This document shows positions 21,159 through 28,401 of a DNA stretch of 31,153 nt, piece by piece (the stretch's first letter is position 1; the number at the start of each line of letters is the position of its first letter). The notes beneath the pieces are model-generated. The model had not been told where the DNA came from and ran no database searches. It saw only the letters and a program-made list of their open reading frames with translations. The stretch comes from an uncultured Opitutia bacterium. GTDB taxonomy: Bacteria > Verrucomicrobiota > Verrucomicrobiia > Opitutales > UBA953. The stretch spans positions 1-31,153 of the forward strand of contig CALNBE010000185.1 in the NCBI GenBank assembly GCA_937874455.1, in the 5' to 3' direction. The position numbers were made by a program, and so were the translations under genes.

Positions 21159-23556
21159 GCGCGGAGGAAATTTCCTTTGCCCCGCCGGTGCCGCGAAAGG
21201 TTAGCGAGACCAACGCCAGCACCACCAGCGAGGACGTGGGCATGAGGATGGCGGCGAGGAGCGGGGACATTTTTCCCGCGAGGGAAATGCCGACGGTGAG
21301 CGCGTTGTAGAGCACCGCGAAAGCAAACACCGCGGCCAGCACCCGGCGGCGGAAGGCGGCGCAGCGAAAGAGCTGGAGCACGCCGTCGAGGCTGCGCCCG
21401 AGCAGGTAAAAGTCGGCCCGTTGCTCCAGCAGACCCTTGTCCACCACGGGCGTGCCGCGGCAGATGGCGGAGGAAAAAGCCAGTGCGTCGTTGGCGCCGT
21501 CGCCGATCATCAGCGCGCGGTTTTTGGCGTGGGTGTTGATCCAGTCGGCCTTTTCCTGCGGGGAAAGTCCGGCCAGACCGTGGTCGGCGGCCAGCCCGAG
21601 GACGCGCAGCATGGCGGAGACTTTTGCGTCTCGATCGCCGCTGAGCAGGTAAACCGGGCGGCGGGATTTTTCCAAGGCGGACACTACCCGGACCGCGTCG
21701 GGGCGGATGGCTTCGCGGAGGAAAAAACGCGCCCGCACCGCGCCATCGCGGGAGAAAAGCACGTCGGCGTTTTCCTCCGACGCGGAGGAAATCCAGGACG
21801 GTTTGCCGAGCTGCCAGACGGTGCCGTCCGCGGCGCGCAGGGTGAGCCCGGCGGCGGCGGTTTCCTCGACGGTTTCCCCGGAGGAAAATTTCCCCGCCCG
21901 ACGGGACTCGGGGAAGGCCAGCAAGGCCTCGCGCAGTCCGCGGGAAACCGGGTGCAGGCTGCTGTCCACGAGCCGGAAGAGGGCGGCGCGCTCCGCAGCG
22001 GACAGGGCGGCCAGCGCTTCTGGGTTTTGCAGCGCGGGATTTTCCAGCGTGAGCGTGCCGGTCTTGTCGAAGACCACCACCCGCACCCGGCGCAGCCTTT
22101 CCCAAAGCGAATTGTCGCGCACATGCACCCCGAGCGCGCGGAGGTGTCCGACGGTGAGTTCGGTGGCCAGCGGAACGGCCAGGCCGAGGGTGCAGGGGCA
22201 GGAGACGACGAGGATGGAGATGAACACCTGCAACGCGTCGGCCCAGCGATGGGTGCCGAAGCCCCAGCCGAGCAGCCCGATGACGGCGACGAACAGCACC
22301 GCGCTCAGGTAGGAGGCGATGATGTTTTCGAGATGCGGGTTGCGGAAAGGTTTTTCCTCGCAGGCGGCGATGAGCCGGGCGAGCAGGGATTCGCTCCAGA
22401 TTTCCTCTGCGCGGCAGCGGATTTCCTCGCGGTGCAGATTGCGGGCGCCGGCGGGAACGCGGGATCCGGGGAGGAAAATGCGCGGAGCGGATTCGCCGGT
22501 GATCCATTCGAGTCCCAGGGTTTGCGGCGCATCCAGCAGCGTGGCGCGCACGGGCAGGACTTGTCCGGGCGCAACGCCAAAGATGTCGCCGGGCTGGAGT
22601 GTTTCGACCGCGCGCGACACGGGATTTTCCTCCGCGTTTTCGGCATAAACCCGGACGTGGGATGGACGCGGATTTTGCGCCAGCAGCCGCAGCCGGTTGC
22701 GTTCCACCGCGCGCTCCTGCAACCAGCGTCCGGTGAGCATCAGGAAGAGGAAAAGCGAAATGAAATCCCAGTACTCCAGCGCCGGATTGCGGAGGAACCA
22801 GCCGGCGAAGGAACCGAAGTAGGCCGCGCTGACGCCCAGGGCGATCGGCAGATCGATGTGCAGCACGCCCAGCCGGGCGCTCCGCCAGGCGCGGGTGATG
22901 AAGTAGGAACCGCCGACGAGCATCGCCAGCGTGGCAAAGAAAATGGAGAGCAGCCGGAAAAACGGAGCGGAGGCGTCGTCCGCCGTCATGCCGAGGTAGG
23001 ACGGCAGGATGTGCAGCATGCCGTTCATCGCGAAGGCCCCGCAGAGGCCGATGCGCAGCACCAGCCCGGCGGTTTCGCCGCGCGGTTTTTCCCCCGCCGG
23101 GCCGAGCAGGTAGCCGACGTTTTGCAATTCCTCCGCAAAGGAAACGAGGTCGGTTTTCCCCGGCAGCCATTCCAGTCGGACGCGTCCCTCCTGCGGATTG
23201 ATGCTGGCGCGCACCGCGCCGGATTGGCGGGCGAAAAGTTTTTCGATCAACCAGACACAGCCCACGCAGGAAATGCCTTGCAGCGCGAGATCGAGCGCGG
23301 CGATGCCGTGGAGCGTGTTTTGCTCGGAGGAAATTTGCGCCGCTCGCAGCCAGGAAAAATCGCGCGGCTCCAAGGCGGAAGGCTCGACCGGCGCGGTGGC
23401 GTTGTCGCGCAGCGCGTAGTATTTTTCCAAGCCGCTTTCGATGATCACCGCGTGCACATGCGCGCAACCCTCGCAGCAGAATCCCGGATGCGCGGGGGTG
23501 TCGCCGGAAATCGGCGAGCCGCAGTGCCGGCAGAGCTGGGGCGGATTTTCTTTCAT
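21148..23556 (-). CDS. ccoI: Copper-exporting P1B-type ATPase, CcoI/FixI class
   Basis: CcoI-type pumps deliver copper across the inner membrane for assembly of cbb3-type cytochrome oxidase. The product of about 802 residues opens with a Cys-rich module (C9, C12, C27, C28, C31) like the metal-binding domain specific to this subclass. A heavy-metal domain with CVGC (C97, C100) in GISCVGCVWLIE follows. The membrane motif is CPC (453-455), and DKTGTLT carries the phosphorylated Asp497. An HP motif and GDGAND are also present. I placed the start at the ATG at 23556; the frame's earlier start at 23619 would overlap the upstream gene. It lies 13 bp after the SafE-like gene, which usually accompanies CcoI. 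No oxidase subunits are in the window. Confidence 0.9.
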   Translation of the reverse strand: MKENPPQLCRHCGSPISGDTPAHPGFCCEGCAHVHAVIIESGLEKYYALRDNATAPVEPSALEPRDFSWLRAAQISSEQNTLHGIAALDLALQGISCVGCVWLIEKLFARQSGAVRASINPQEGRVRLEWLPGKTDLVSFAEELQNVGYLLGPAGEKPRGETAGLVLRIGLCGAFAMNGMLHILPSYLGMTADDASAPFFRLLSIFFATLAMLVGGSYFITRAWRSARLGVLHIDLPIALGVSAAYFGSFAGWFLRNPALEYWDFISLFLFLMLTGRWLQERAVERNRLRLLAQNPRPSHVRVYAENAEENPVSRAVETLQPGDIFGVAPGQVLPVRATLLDAPQTLGLEWITGESAPRIFLPGSRVPAGARNLHREEIRCRAEEIWSESLLARLIAACEEKPFRNPHLENIIASYLSAVLFVAVIGLLGWGFGTHRWADALQVFISILVVSCPCTLGLAVPLATELTVGHLRALGVHVRDNSLWERLRRVRVVVFDKTGTLTLENPALQNPEALAALSAAERAALFRLVDSSLHPVSRGLREALLAFPESRRAGKFSSGETVEETAAAGLTLRAADGTVWQLGKPSWISSASEENADVLFSRDGAVRARFFLREAIRPDAVRVVSALEKSRRPVYLLSGDRDAKVSAMLRVLGLAADHGLAGLSPQEKADWINTHAKNRALMIGDGANDALAFSSAICRGTPVVDKGLLEQRADFYLLGRSLDGVLQLFRCAAFRRRVLAAVFAFAVLYNALTVGISLAGKMSPLLAAILMPTSSLVVLALVSLTFRGTGGAKEISSALRE
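21156..21180 (+). repeat. Stop-codon-linked repeat, ftsZ copy
   Basis: From the ftsZ stop codon the sequence reads TGAGCGCGGAGGAAATTT, then CCTTTGC. The first 18 bases are identical to the sequence starting at the iscA stop codon (28160). Most of it also encodes the last residues of the convergent ATPase gene. It is one of the longest copies of the GGAGGAAA element and contains the palindromic core AGGAAATTTCCT. Confidence 0.65.
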
Positions 23557-23569
23557 CGGAAAATTTCCC

Positions 23570-24244
23570 TCAGGCGCAAAAATGATCGGTGCCGACGGCG
23601 AGAAGCCGCCAGAGCACAAGGCCTGCGGCGAGCAGGGCGAGACTGCGCTGGAGAAGCAAGAGGCGGGCGGGCGTCAGGCGTTTTTGCAGGAGGAAAAATC
23701 CCGACTGGGCGATCCAGAGCAGCGGCAGGGTGCCGAGCCCGAAGGCGAAACCGAACTCCGCGCCGCGCGCCGGGCTGGCGTTGAGCGCGGCGAGGCCGAA
23801 GACAAACCAGAGCGGCCCGCAGGGAATGAGCGGCGTGCAGAGGCCGAGCATCGCGCCGACCAGCGGGAGCGGTTTCCCCCGCGTCCGGCGGTTGAGCCAG
23901 AGGTGCGCGCGGCCCAGCCAGGCGGGCTTGGGAAGAAAACGGTCGAGGCGGAAGGCAACGGCGAGGAAAAGCGCCAGCAAGGCCCACGGCAGCGCTTGGG
24001 CGAGCGGGGTTTTCAGACTGTCGGCCACCACGCCGCCGAGCGCGCCGCAGAGCGTGCCGATGAGCGTGTAGCTGGCCAGCCGGGCCATTTGGTAGCAAGT
24101 CAGGTAGAGCAGGCGCAGCTCGCCGCCCTGGGCGGAGGCGGGGGAAAGCGCGCAGGCCAGCGGACCGCACATCCCGGCGCAATGCGGGCTGGTGGCGAGT
24201 CCGGCGAGAAAGGCGCCGGTGGCGCTGTCGAAGTATTCGATCAT
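23570..24244 (-). CDS. SafE/DsbD-like membrane protein, cytochrome oxidase maturation type
   Basis: This polytopic protein of about 224 residues starts with MIEYFDSATGAFLAGLATS and HCAGMCGPLACAL (C22, C26, C31). That is the hallmark of the small DsbD-related membrane proteins annotated as sulfite exporter TauE/SafE family or cytochrome biogenesis protein. About six membrane segments are visible, and a second paired motif, CTPLIPCGPLW, lies in the second half. Members are often found beside ccoI/ccoS and are thought to help with metal or redox handling during cbb3 oxidase assembly. The frame also allows a TTG start at 24289, but the conserved N-terminus begins at the ATG at 24244. Transport of sulfite itself is not implied. 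Confidence 0.85.
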   Translation of the reverse strand: MIEYFDSATGAFLAGLATSPHCAGMCGPLACALSPASAQGGELRLLYLTCYQMARLASYTLIGTLCGALGGVVADSLKTPLAQALPWALLALFLAVAFRLDRFLPKPAWLGRAHLWLNRRTRGKPLPLVGAMLGLCTPLIPCGPLWFVFGLAALNASPARGAEFGFAFGLGTLPLLWIAQSGFFLLQKRLTPARLLLLQRSLALLAAGLVLWRLLAVGTDHFCA

Positions 24245-24312
24245 CGAAAAAGGCAGGACGGAAATTAGCCGGACGGCGGACGGCGGCAATCCGGATTAGG
24301 TGATTCACGGCG

Positions 24313-24363
24313 GCGGAGGAAATTCCGCGGGAGAAAACGGGCGGAGGAAAATTTCCTTTGCGC
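24313..24363. repeat. Intergenic cluster of GGAGGAAA-type elements
   Basis: The gap between the SafE-like gene and queA holds two copies of the recurrent word. One, at 24313-24328, is part of a hairpin with arms GCGGA and TCCGC. The other, at 24341-24363, has the extended form in which GGAGGAAAA is followed by TTTCCTTTGCGC, making a near-palindrome. The remainder of this gap has no recognisable gene or promoter. Confidence 0.6.
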
Positions 24364-24423
24364 CGGGGAGCGCGCTGCGCAGACCGCGCGTTCCGACTTG
24401 TTGCGGGAAACCGTCCGCAACTG

Positions 24424-25506
24424 TCAGAGGATGAGCATGGCGTCGCCGTAGCTGTAGAAGCGGTATTCGCGGGCGATGGCGGCGGCGTAAATTTCCTTAA
24501 GCCAGGCGATGCCCTCCTCGCTGCCCGGCGTGAGAAAAGCGGAGACGAGGCAGAGCAGGGTGGAGCGCGGCAGGTGGAAGTTGGTGAGGAGGAGTTCGGC
24601 GCCGAGGAAGCGGGCGGGCGGGTAGATGTAGAGCGCGGCCTCGGAGGAAAATTTCCCCTGCGCGTCGGGCGTCGCGTTGCCCGCGTCCAGTTTGCGGGCG
24701 TAGTCTTCCATGGCGCGGAGGGAAGTGGTGCCGACGGCCAGCCGCGGGCGGGCGGTGGCGAGAGCGTCGCGGGTGGCGGAGGAAATTTCATACCACTCGC
24801 GGTGGATCGGGTGTTCCTCGATGCGGGCGGTTTTGATGGGTTGAAAAGTGCCGAGTCCGACGTGCAGGGTGAGGTCGTGCGCGGGGAAATTTTTCTCCGC
24901 CAGTTTTTGCAAAACCTCGGAGGAAAAATGCAGCCCGGCGGTGGGCGCGGCGGCGGCGACGGGCCGTTGCGGATCGGCGTAAACCGTCTGGTAGCGTTCG
25001 CGGTCGAGCGCGGCGAAATCCTGTCCGGCGGGCCGGGAGCGCTCGATGTAGGGCGGCAGCGGCAGCGCGCCGATTTTCTCCGCGACGGAGAGCACGGTTT
25101 CCCCTGCGGACAGGGTGAAGCGCACGCGGTATTCGCCGCCCTCCTGGGCGACGACTTGGGCGTGGTAAAATTTTTCCCAGCCGAAACCCGCGGGATCGGC
25201 GGCCTTTTTCCCCGGCTTCAGCAGGCACCACCAGACCTCGGGCGATTCGGCCGGGCGGAGCAGGAGGCATTCGACGCGCCCGCCGGAAGGACGCAGGCCA
25301 GGCAGCCGGGCGCGGAGGACTTTGGCGTTGTTGCGGAAGAGCGCGGTGCCCGGCGGGAGCAAGTCGGGCAGCTCGTGAAAGACGTGATGGGAAATTTCCT
25401 TTGCGCTGCGGCGCACCACCAGCAGGCGGGAGGCGTCGCGGCGGGCGGCGGGCGTGGAGGCGATGCGATCCTCGGGCAAATCGTAATCAAACAAAGCGAC
25501 GTCCAT
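24424..25506 (-). CDS. queA: S-adenosylmethionine:tRNA ribosyltransferase-isomerase
   Basis: QueA adds the ribosyl part of SAM to 7-aminomethyl-7-deazaguanine in tRNA, making epoxyqueuosine. The 360-residue product starts with the typical MDVALFDYDLPEDRIA and RDASRLLVV. It continues with FRNNAKVLRARL, AAPTAGLHF, HVGLGTFQPI and TNFHLPRSTLLCLVSAF. All expected blocks are present and the length is normal. It lies 15 bp after dus, another tRNA-modifying gene, in the same transcription unit. One GGAGGAAA element sits in that short gap. Confidence 0.95.
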   Translation of the reverse strand: MDVALFDYDLPEDRIASTPAARRDASRLLVVRRSAKEISHHVFHELPDLLPPGTALFRNNAKVLRARLPGLRPSGGRVECLLLRPAESPEVWWCLLKPGKKAADPAGFGWEKFYHAQVVAQEGGEYRVRFTLSAGETVLSVAEKIGALPLPPYIERSRPAGQDFAALDRERYQTVYADPQRPVAAAAPTAGLHFSSEVLQKLAEKNFPAHDLTLHVGLGTFQPIKTARIEEHPIHREWYEISSATRDALATARPRLAVGTTSLRAMEDYARKLDAGNATPDAQGKFSSEAALYIYPPARFLGAELLLTNFHLPRSTLLCLVSAFLTPGSEEGIAWLKEIYAAAIAREYRFYSYGDAMLIL

Positions 25507-25521
25507 CGGAGGAAATTTTGT

Positions 25522-26601
25522 TTAGAGCGAGCACTCCTGCTCGCAGTTGGGCCGGGCGATGACGCCCTGAAACGGCTCGGAGGAAAACGGGCGGTTGGCG
25601 CGATCACCCGCGAGCAGATGCGCGTCGCAGACCCGGAGCAATTCCGGGAGGTCGGGCGCGCGGCGCATGGCGGCGAGGAAATTTCCCTCGGGATCGACCC
25701 CGGTGCCGACGAAGTTGAGGAATTTTTTCAGGCGCGCCGCCTGGCGCAGCGGCGTCATGTCGGGCGCGAGCACATTGGCGGCAAGATCGTCGATGTAGCT
25801 GCGCACATCGGAAAGTGTCGGCTGGAAGATTTTTTCTCCTGCGAAAGCCTCATGGATTTGGCGAAAAATCCAGGGATTGCGGATGGCGTGCCGACCGATC
25901 ATCAGTCCCGCGCAACCGGTTTGGGCAACCACGGTTTGGGCTTTGGCCGCGGAGGTGATGTCGCCGTTGGCGACCACGGGGCAGGCGACGCTTTGCGCAG
26001 CCTGGGCGATGGCGGCGTAATCGACCGGACTGCGGTAAAGCCCCTTGACGGTGCGCCCGTGGACGGAGAGCAAATCGACGCGGTGCTGGCGCATCAGGGC
26101 GAGGAAATCGGGAAAGGCGGCGGTGTCGTCGAAGCCGATCCGCATTTTTACCGTGAACAACCCCGGCGTGGCGGCGCGCAACGCGGCGAGCAGCTGATCG
26201 ACATGGGCGAGGTCGCGGAGCAAACCGCCCCCGACATTTTTGCGATAAACTTTGGGCGCCGGGCAGCCCAGGTTGAGGTCGATTCCGGCGACGGGAAACT
26301 GGAGCAGTTGGCGCACCGTGCGGACCATGTGCGGAATGTCCTCGCCGATCAGCTGGGCGAAAATCGGGCGACCGGTGGTGTTTTCGGTGATGGAGGCGAG
26401 GATGTGTTTTTCCAGCGTAGAAGTGGCGTGGACGCGGAAGAATTCGGTGACAAACCAGTCAGGCGCGCCGCAGCGGGCGATCACGCGGAGGAAACCCAGA
26501 TTGGTCACATCCTGCATCGGCGCGAGCACTGTCCAGGGACGCGACGCGGAGAAAGGCGAAGGCAGGGCGGACGGGCCGTCGGCGGCGACAGCGGCGGGCA
26601 T
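25522..26601 (-). CDS. dus: tRNA-dihydrouridine synthase
   Basis: Dus reduces uridine to dihydrouridine in tRNA with FMN and NADPH. The 359-residue protein has the family N-terminal block VLAPMQDVTNLGFLRV, the FMN-barrel segment GIDLNLGCPAPKVYRKNVGG (catalytic Cys113), KMRIGFDD, VHGRTVKGLY, VVANGDI and LMIGRHAIRNPW. The first 20 residues are Ala/Pro/Ser-rich and may not be translated, because the conserved part begins near residue 23. I cannot say which Dus subfamily it belongs to. It ends 15 bp before queA and begins 9 bp after the nuclease-family gene. Confidence 0.92.
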   Translation of the reverse strand: MPAAVAADGPSALPSPFSASRPWTVLAPMQDVTNLGFLRVIARCGAPDWFVTEFFRVHATSTLEKHILASITENTTGRPIFAQLIGEDIPHMVRTVRQLLQFPVAGIDLNLGCPAPKVYRKNVGGGLLRDLAHVDQLLAALRAATPGLFTVKMRIGFDDTAAFPDFLALMRQHRVDLLSVHGRTVKGLYRSPVDYAAIAQAAQSVACPVVANGDITSAAKAQTVVAQTGCAGLMIGRHAIRNPWIFRQIHEAFAGEKIFQPTLSDVRSYIDDLAANVLAPDMTPLRQAARLKKFLNFVGTGVDPEGNFLAAMRRAPDLPELLRVCDAHLLAGDRANRPFSSEPFQGVIARPNCEQECSL

Positions 26602-26610
26602 CGGCGGAAA

Positions 26611-27054
26611 TTAGGAGTTGGGCTTGAGGATTTTTTCCAAAATCTCGGTCATGTCCTCGACCCGTTCGAGCACGCCTTGGGTGACGAAGACCGGGCGTTT
26701 TTGCTGCACCGCCAGCACCAGCGCGTCGCTGGGCCGGGAGTCCACCTCGACCAGTTTGGTGCCGATTTCGTTGGCCATGCGGAGAATGAGCCGGGCGAAG
26801 AAAACGCCGCTGTCCACATGATTGATCACGACGCGCTCAAGGGAAATGCCGAAGCCCTGGAAAATCTCGCCGATCAGATCGTGAGTGAGCGGGCGTTCCT
26901 TGTGTTCGCCGTTGAGGGCCATGTTGAGCGTGTGGCCGACGGATGGATCGACATAGATGACGAAGGTTTTCTCCGCGCACGCCAGAAACACCGCCGTGCC
27001 GTTGGAAGTCGGCACCACGCTGCGGAGAGAAACGGGCAGAGCTGGATCGTCCAT
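26611..27054 (-). CDS. Bifunctional nuclease-family protein (DUF151)
   Basis: The product of about 147 residues shows the family pattern. It has FVIYVDPSVG near the start, RPLTHDLIGEIFQGFGI, VVINHVDSGVFFARLIL and the strongly conserved VDSRPSDALVLAV. Proteins with this domain are annotated as bifunctional nucleases (RNase/DNase activity described for a plant homologue), but the bacterial role is unclear. The frame extends to a TTG at 27090; the ATG at 27054 gives the normal length. It lies 129 bp after msrB and 9 bp before dus, so co-transcription with dus and queA is likely. Confidence 0.88.
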   Translation of the reverse strand: MDDPALPVSLRSVVPTSNGTAVFLACAEKTFVIYVDPSVGHTLNMALNGEHKERPLTHDLIGEIFQGFGISLERVVINHVDSGVFFARLILRMANEIGTKLVEVDSRPSDALVLAVQQKRPVFVTQGVLERVEDMTEILEKILKPNS

Positions 27055-27183
27055 ACGGCTCAATATCGGGAGCGGCGGAGGGATGGGCAAGCCGATGTTT
27101 TGCGGGAGGGGTTTGTCTGCGGAGGAGGAAAGGCGGTGGAGAGGAAGATGTTTTTCATGCGGAAAAATTTCCTTCGGGGACAG

Positions 27184-27744
27184 TCAGGAATGCGGCTTTG
27201 GCGCGGAGGAAACAAAGCGGAGGGATTCGGAGTTGAGGCAATAGCGCAGGCCGAGCGGCGGCGGGCCGTCCTCGAAGACGTGGCCCAGGTGGCCCTCGCA
27301 GCGAGTGCAAAGGATTTCGGTGCGCTGCATCCCGTGACTGGAGTCGGCGACGGCGGTGAGGTTTTCGGCGGCGACCGGGCGGAGGAAACTCGGCCAGCCG
27401 GTGCCGGAGTCGAATTTTGCCGCGGAGGAAAAAAGCGGCAGGCCGCAGCCCGCGCAGAGGTAGAGGCCGTCCTGATGGTTGTCGTGAAATACCCCGCAAA
27501 AAGGCCGTTCGGTGCCTTTGGCGCGGAGGATGGCGAATTGCTCCGGGGTGAGCAGGGCGCGCCATTCGGCCTCGGTTTTAACGATGCGCGGAACGGCGGC
27601 GGGCGGCGTGAGCTGGCCGGAGGAATCCAGCAGGCGGACGGTGATGGTGGACAAGGTGGACATGGGATGGATGGGCGGTTTTTGGGAAGGAAAGGGCTCG
27701 CAGGCAGCCAGCGCGAGGAGCAAAGGAAACAGGCAAGGACGCAT
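27184..27744 (-). CDS. msrB: Peptide-methionine (R)-S-oxide reductase, predicted lipoprotein
   Basis: MsrB repairs the R form of methionine sulfoxide in proteins. The MsrB domain (about residues 45-182) has zinc ligands C97, C100, C146 and C149 in CAGC and CTRCEGHLGHVF. FDSGTGWPSF is intact, and the catalytic Cys169 is in RYCLNS. C83 in RPFCG could be the resolving Cys. From the ATG at 27744 the protein opens with a signal peptide and LAAC lipobox (Cys15), so the enzyme is probably anchored in the periplasm. The frame runs to 27948, but the longer form makes no sense as a leader and overlaps the divergent iscA. A start at Met28 would give a cytosolic form and cannot be excluded. Confidence 0.92.
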   Translation of the reverse strand: MRPCLFPLLLALAACEPFPSQKPPIHPMSTLSTITVRLLDSSGQLTPPAAVPRIVKTEAEWRALLTPEQFAILRAKGTERPFCGVFHDNHQDGLYLCAGCGLPLFSSAAKFDSGTGWPSFLRPVAAENLTAVADSSHGMQRTEILCTRCEGHLGHVFEDGPPPLGLRYCLNSESLRFVSSAPKPHS

Positions 27745-27791
27745 CTGGCGAAAGGACTTTTTTCCGGGCGGAAGGCAACCCGGTGTGGCGT

Positions 27792-27819
27792 TTGACAGCG
27801 CGACCGGGCGGTTTAGCTT
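27792..27819 (+). promoter_or_regulatory. Candidate promoter for the iscA-like gene
   Basis: TTGACA (27792-27797) is a perfect -35 hexamer. A 16-bp spacer leads to TAGCTT (27814-27819), a weak -10, 10 bp before the start codon at 27830. The resulting leader would be very short. It lies in the 85-bp divergent region shared with msrB. Confidence 0.35.
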
Positions 27820-27829
27820 GGCCGGAAAT

Positions 27830-28162
27830 ATGATTACTTTGACGGAACGGGCGGCGGCGCAAATTCGCGAATTGCATGCCAGCATAACGGAGCCGGATTC
27901 CCTGTTGCGGGTGTTTGTGGACGACGGCGGCTGCGACGGCTGTGGCAATGATTACCACTACGGAATGGCGTTCGACGAGCCGAAGCCGGAGGATTTGGTG
28001 GCGGAAAGTGCCGGGCTAAAGGTGTTGATCGACCCGCGGAGTTTGCCGCTGATTCAGGGGTCGGTGATCGATTTTGGGGAAGGCCCGGGCGCGACGCCAA
28101 ATTTTATCATTCAAAATCCCAACGCGCAAAAAACCTGCGGTTGCGGCCGGTCGTTTAGCTGA
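27830..28162 (+). CDS. Fe-S cluster carrier of the IscA/ErpA (HesB) family
   Basis: A-type carriers receive Fe-S clusters and pass them to target proteins. The 110-residue product starts MITLTERAAAQIREL and has the three conserved cysteines: C35 in GGCDG, and C103 and C105 in TCGCGRSF. An extra cysteine, C38, follows the first. Sequence alone does not separate IscA, ErpA and SufA. The frame opens at 27512 inside msrB, but the domain begins at the ATG at 27830. No other isc/suf gene is present, so this is a stand-alone carrier. A 26-bp repeat begins exactly at its stop codon. Confidence 0.92.
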   Translation: MITLTERAAAQIRELHASITEPDSLLRVFVDDGGCDGCGNDYHYGMAFDEPKPEDLVAESAGLKVLIDPRSLPLIQGSVIDFGEGPGATPNFIIQNPNAQKTCGCGRSFS

Positions 28163-28185
28163 GCGCGGAGGAAATTTTCTTTTGC
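28160..28185 (+). repeat. Stop-codon-linked repeat, iscA copy
   Basis: The 26 bases from the iscA stop codon match the ftsZ copy at 21156 over the first 18 bases and, with one substitution and one extra T, to the end (TTTTGC against TTTGC). Unlike the ftsZ copy it lies in non-coding DNA. The following bases add a small CTTTT/AAAAG inverted repeat that could act as a weak terminator. Confidence 0.65.
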
Positions 28186-28270
28186 AGAAAAGCAGGTGGC
28201 AGAAACCAAGAGGGGCCCTGCTCCGGTTTCCTTTCCTTCTCCGGGCGTCTTCTTGCAAAAAGGAGTGGAA

Positions 28271-28335
28271 CGCGGTGTCCCCATCGCGTTCGGGATTTCC
28301 AAGATTCTTGGGCTAAGCGCGATGAGGACACCGTG
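28271..28335 (-). terminator. Large hairpin downstream of the PEP-CTERM gene
   Basis: The arms at 28273-28288 and 28318-28333 are 16-nt inverted repeats differing at one base, which becomes a G-U pair in minus-strand RNA. One to two more pairs extend the stem outward. The 29-nt loop contains a second perfect inverted repeat (CCAAGA/TCTTGG, 28299-28311). On the minus strand a run of five T lies about 10 nt beyond the stem (28261-28257). It may terminate the PEP-CTERM transcript. The remaining gap from 28186 to 28401 has no recognisable gene. Confidence 0.5.
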
Positions 28336-28401
28336 CGCCACCTGAGGCACAAACAAATTGCACTCCCGGTTTCCTCCGCGCTGCCGGATTCTTTGGAAGG
28401 C

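Noticed and set aside
21125..23467. A 780-codon minus-strand frame overlapping the ATPase
   Set aside because: It is an alternative frame of the same strand, Arg/Ala/Pro-rich, while the other frame carries DKTGTLT, CPC and GDGAND.
21421..23784. A 787-codon open frame on the plus strand
   Set aside because: It is antisense to the copper ATPase and the SafE-like gene and shows no motif or ribosome-binding site.
24358..27795. A 1145-codon open frame on the plus strand
   Set aside because: It runs antisense through queA, dus, the nuclease-family gene and msrB, all of which have clear family motifs. The translation is Gly/Ala/Arg-rich without any domain. It is a by-product of high GC content.
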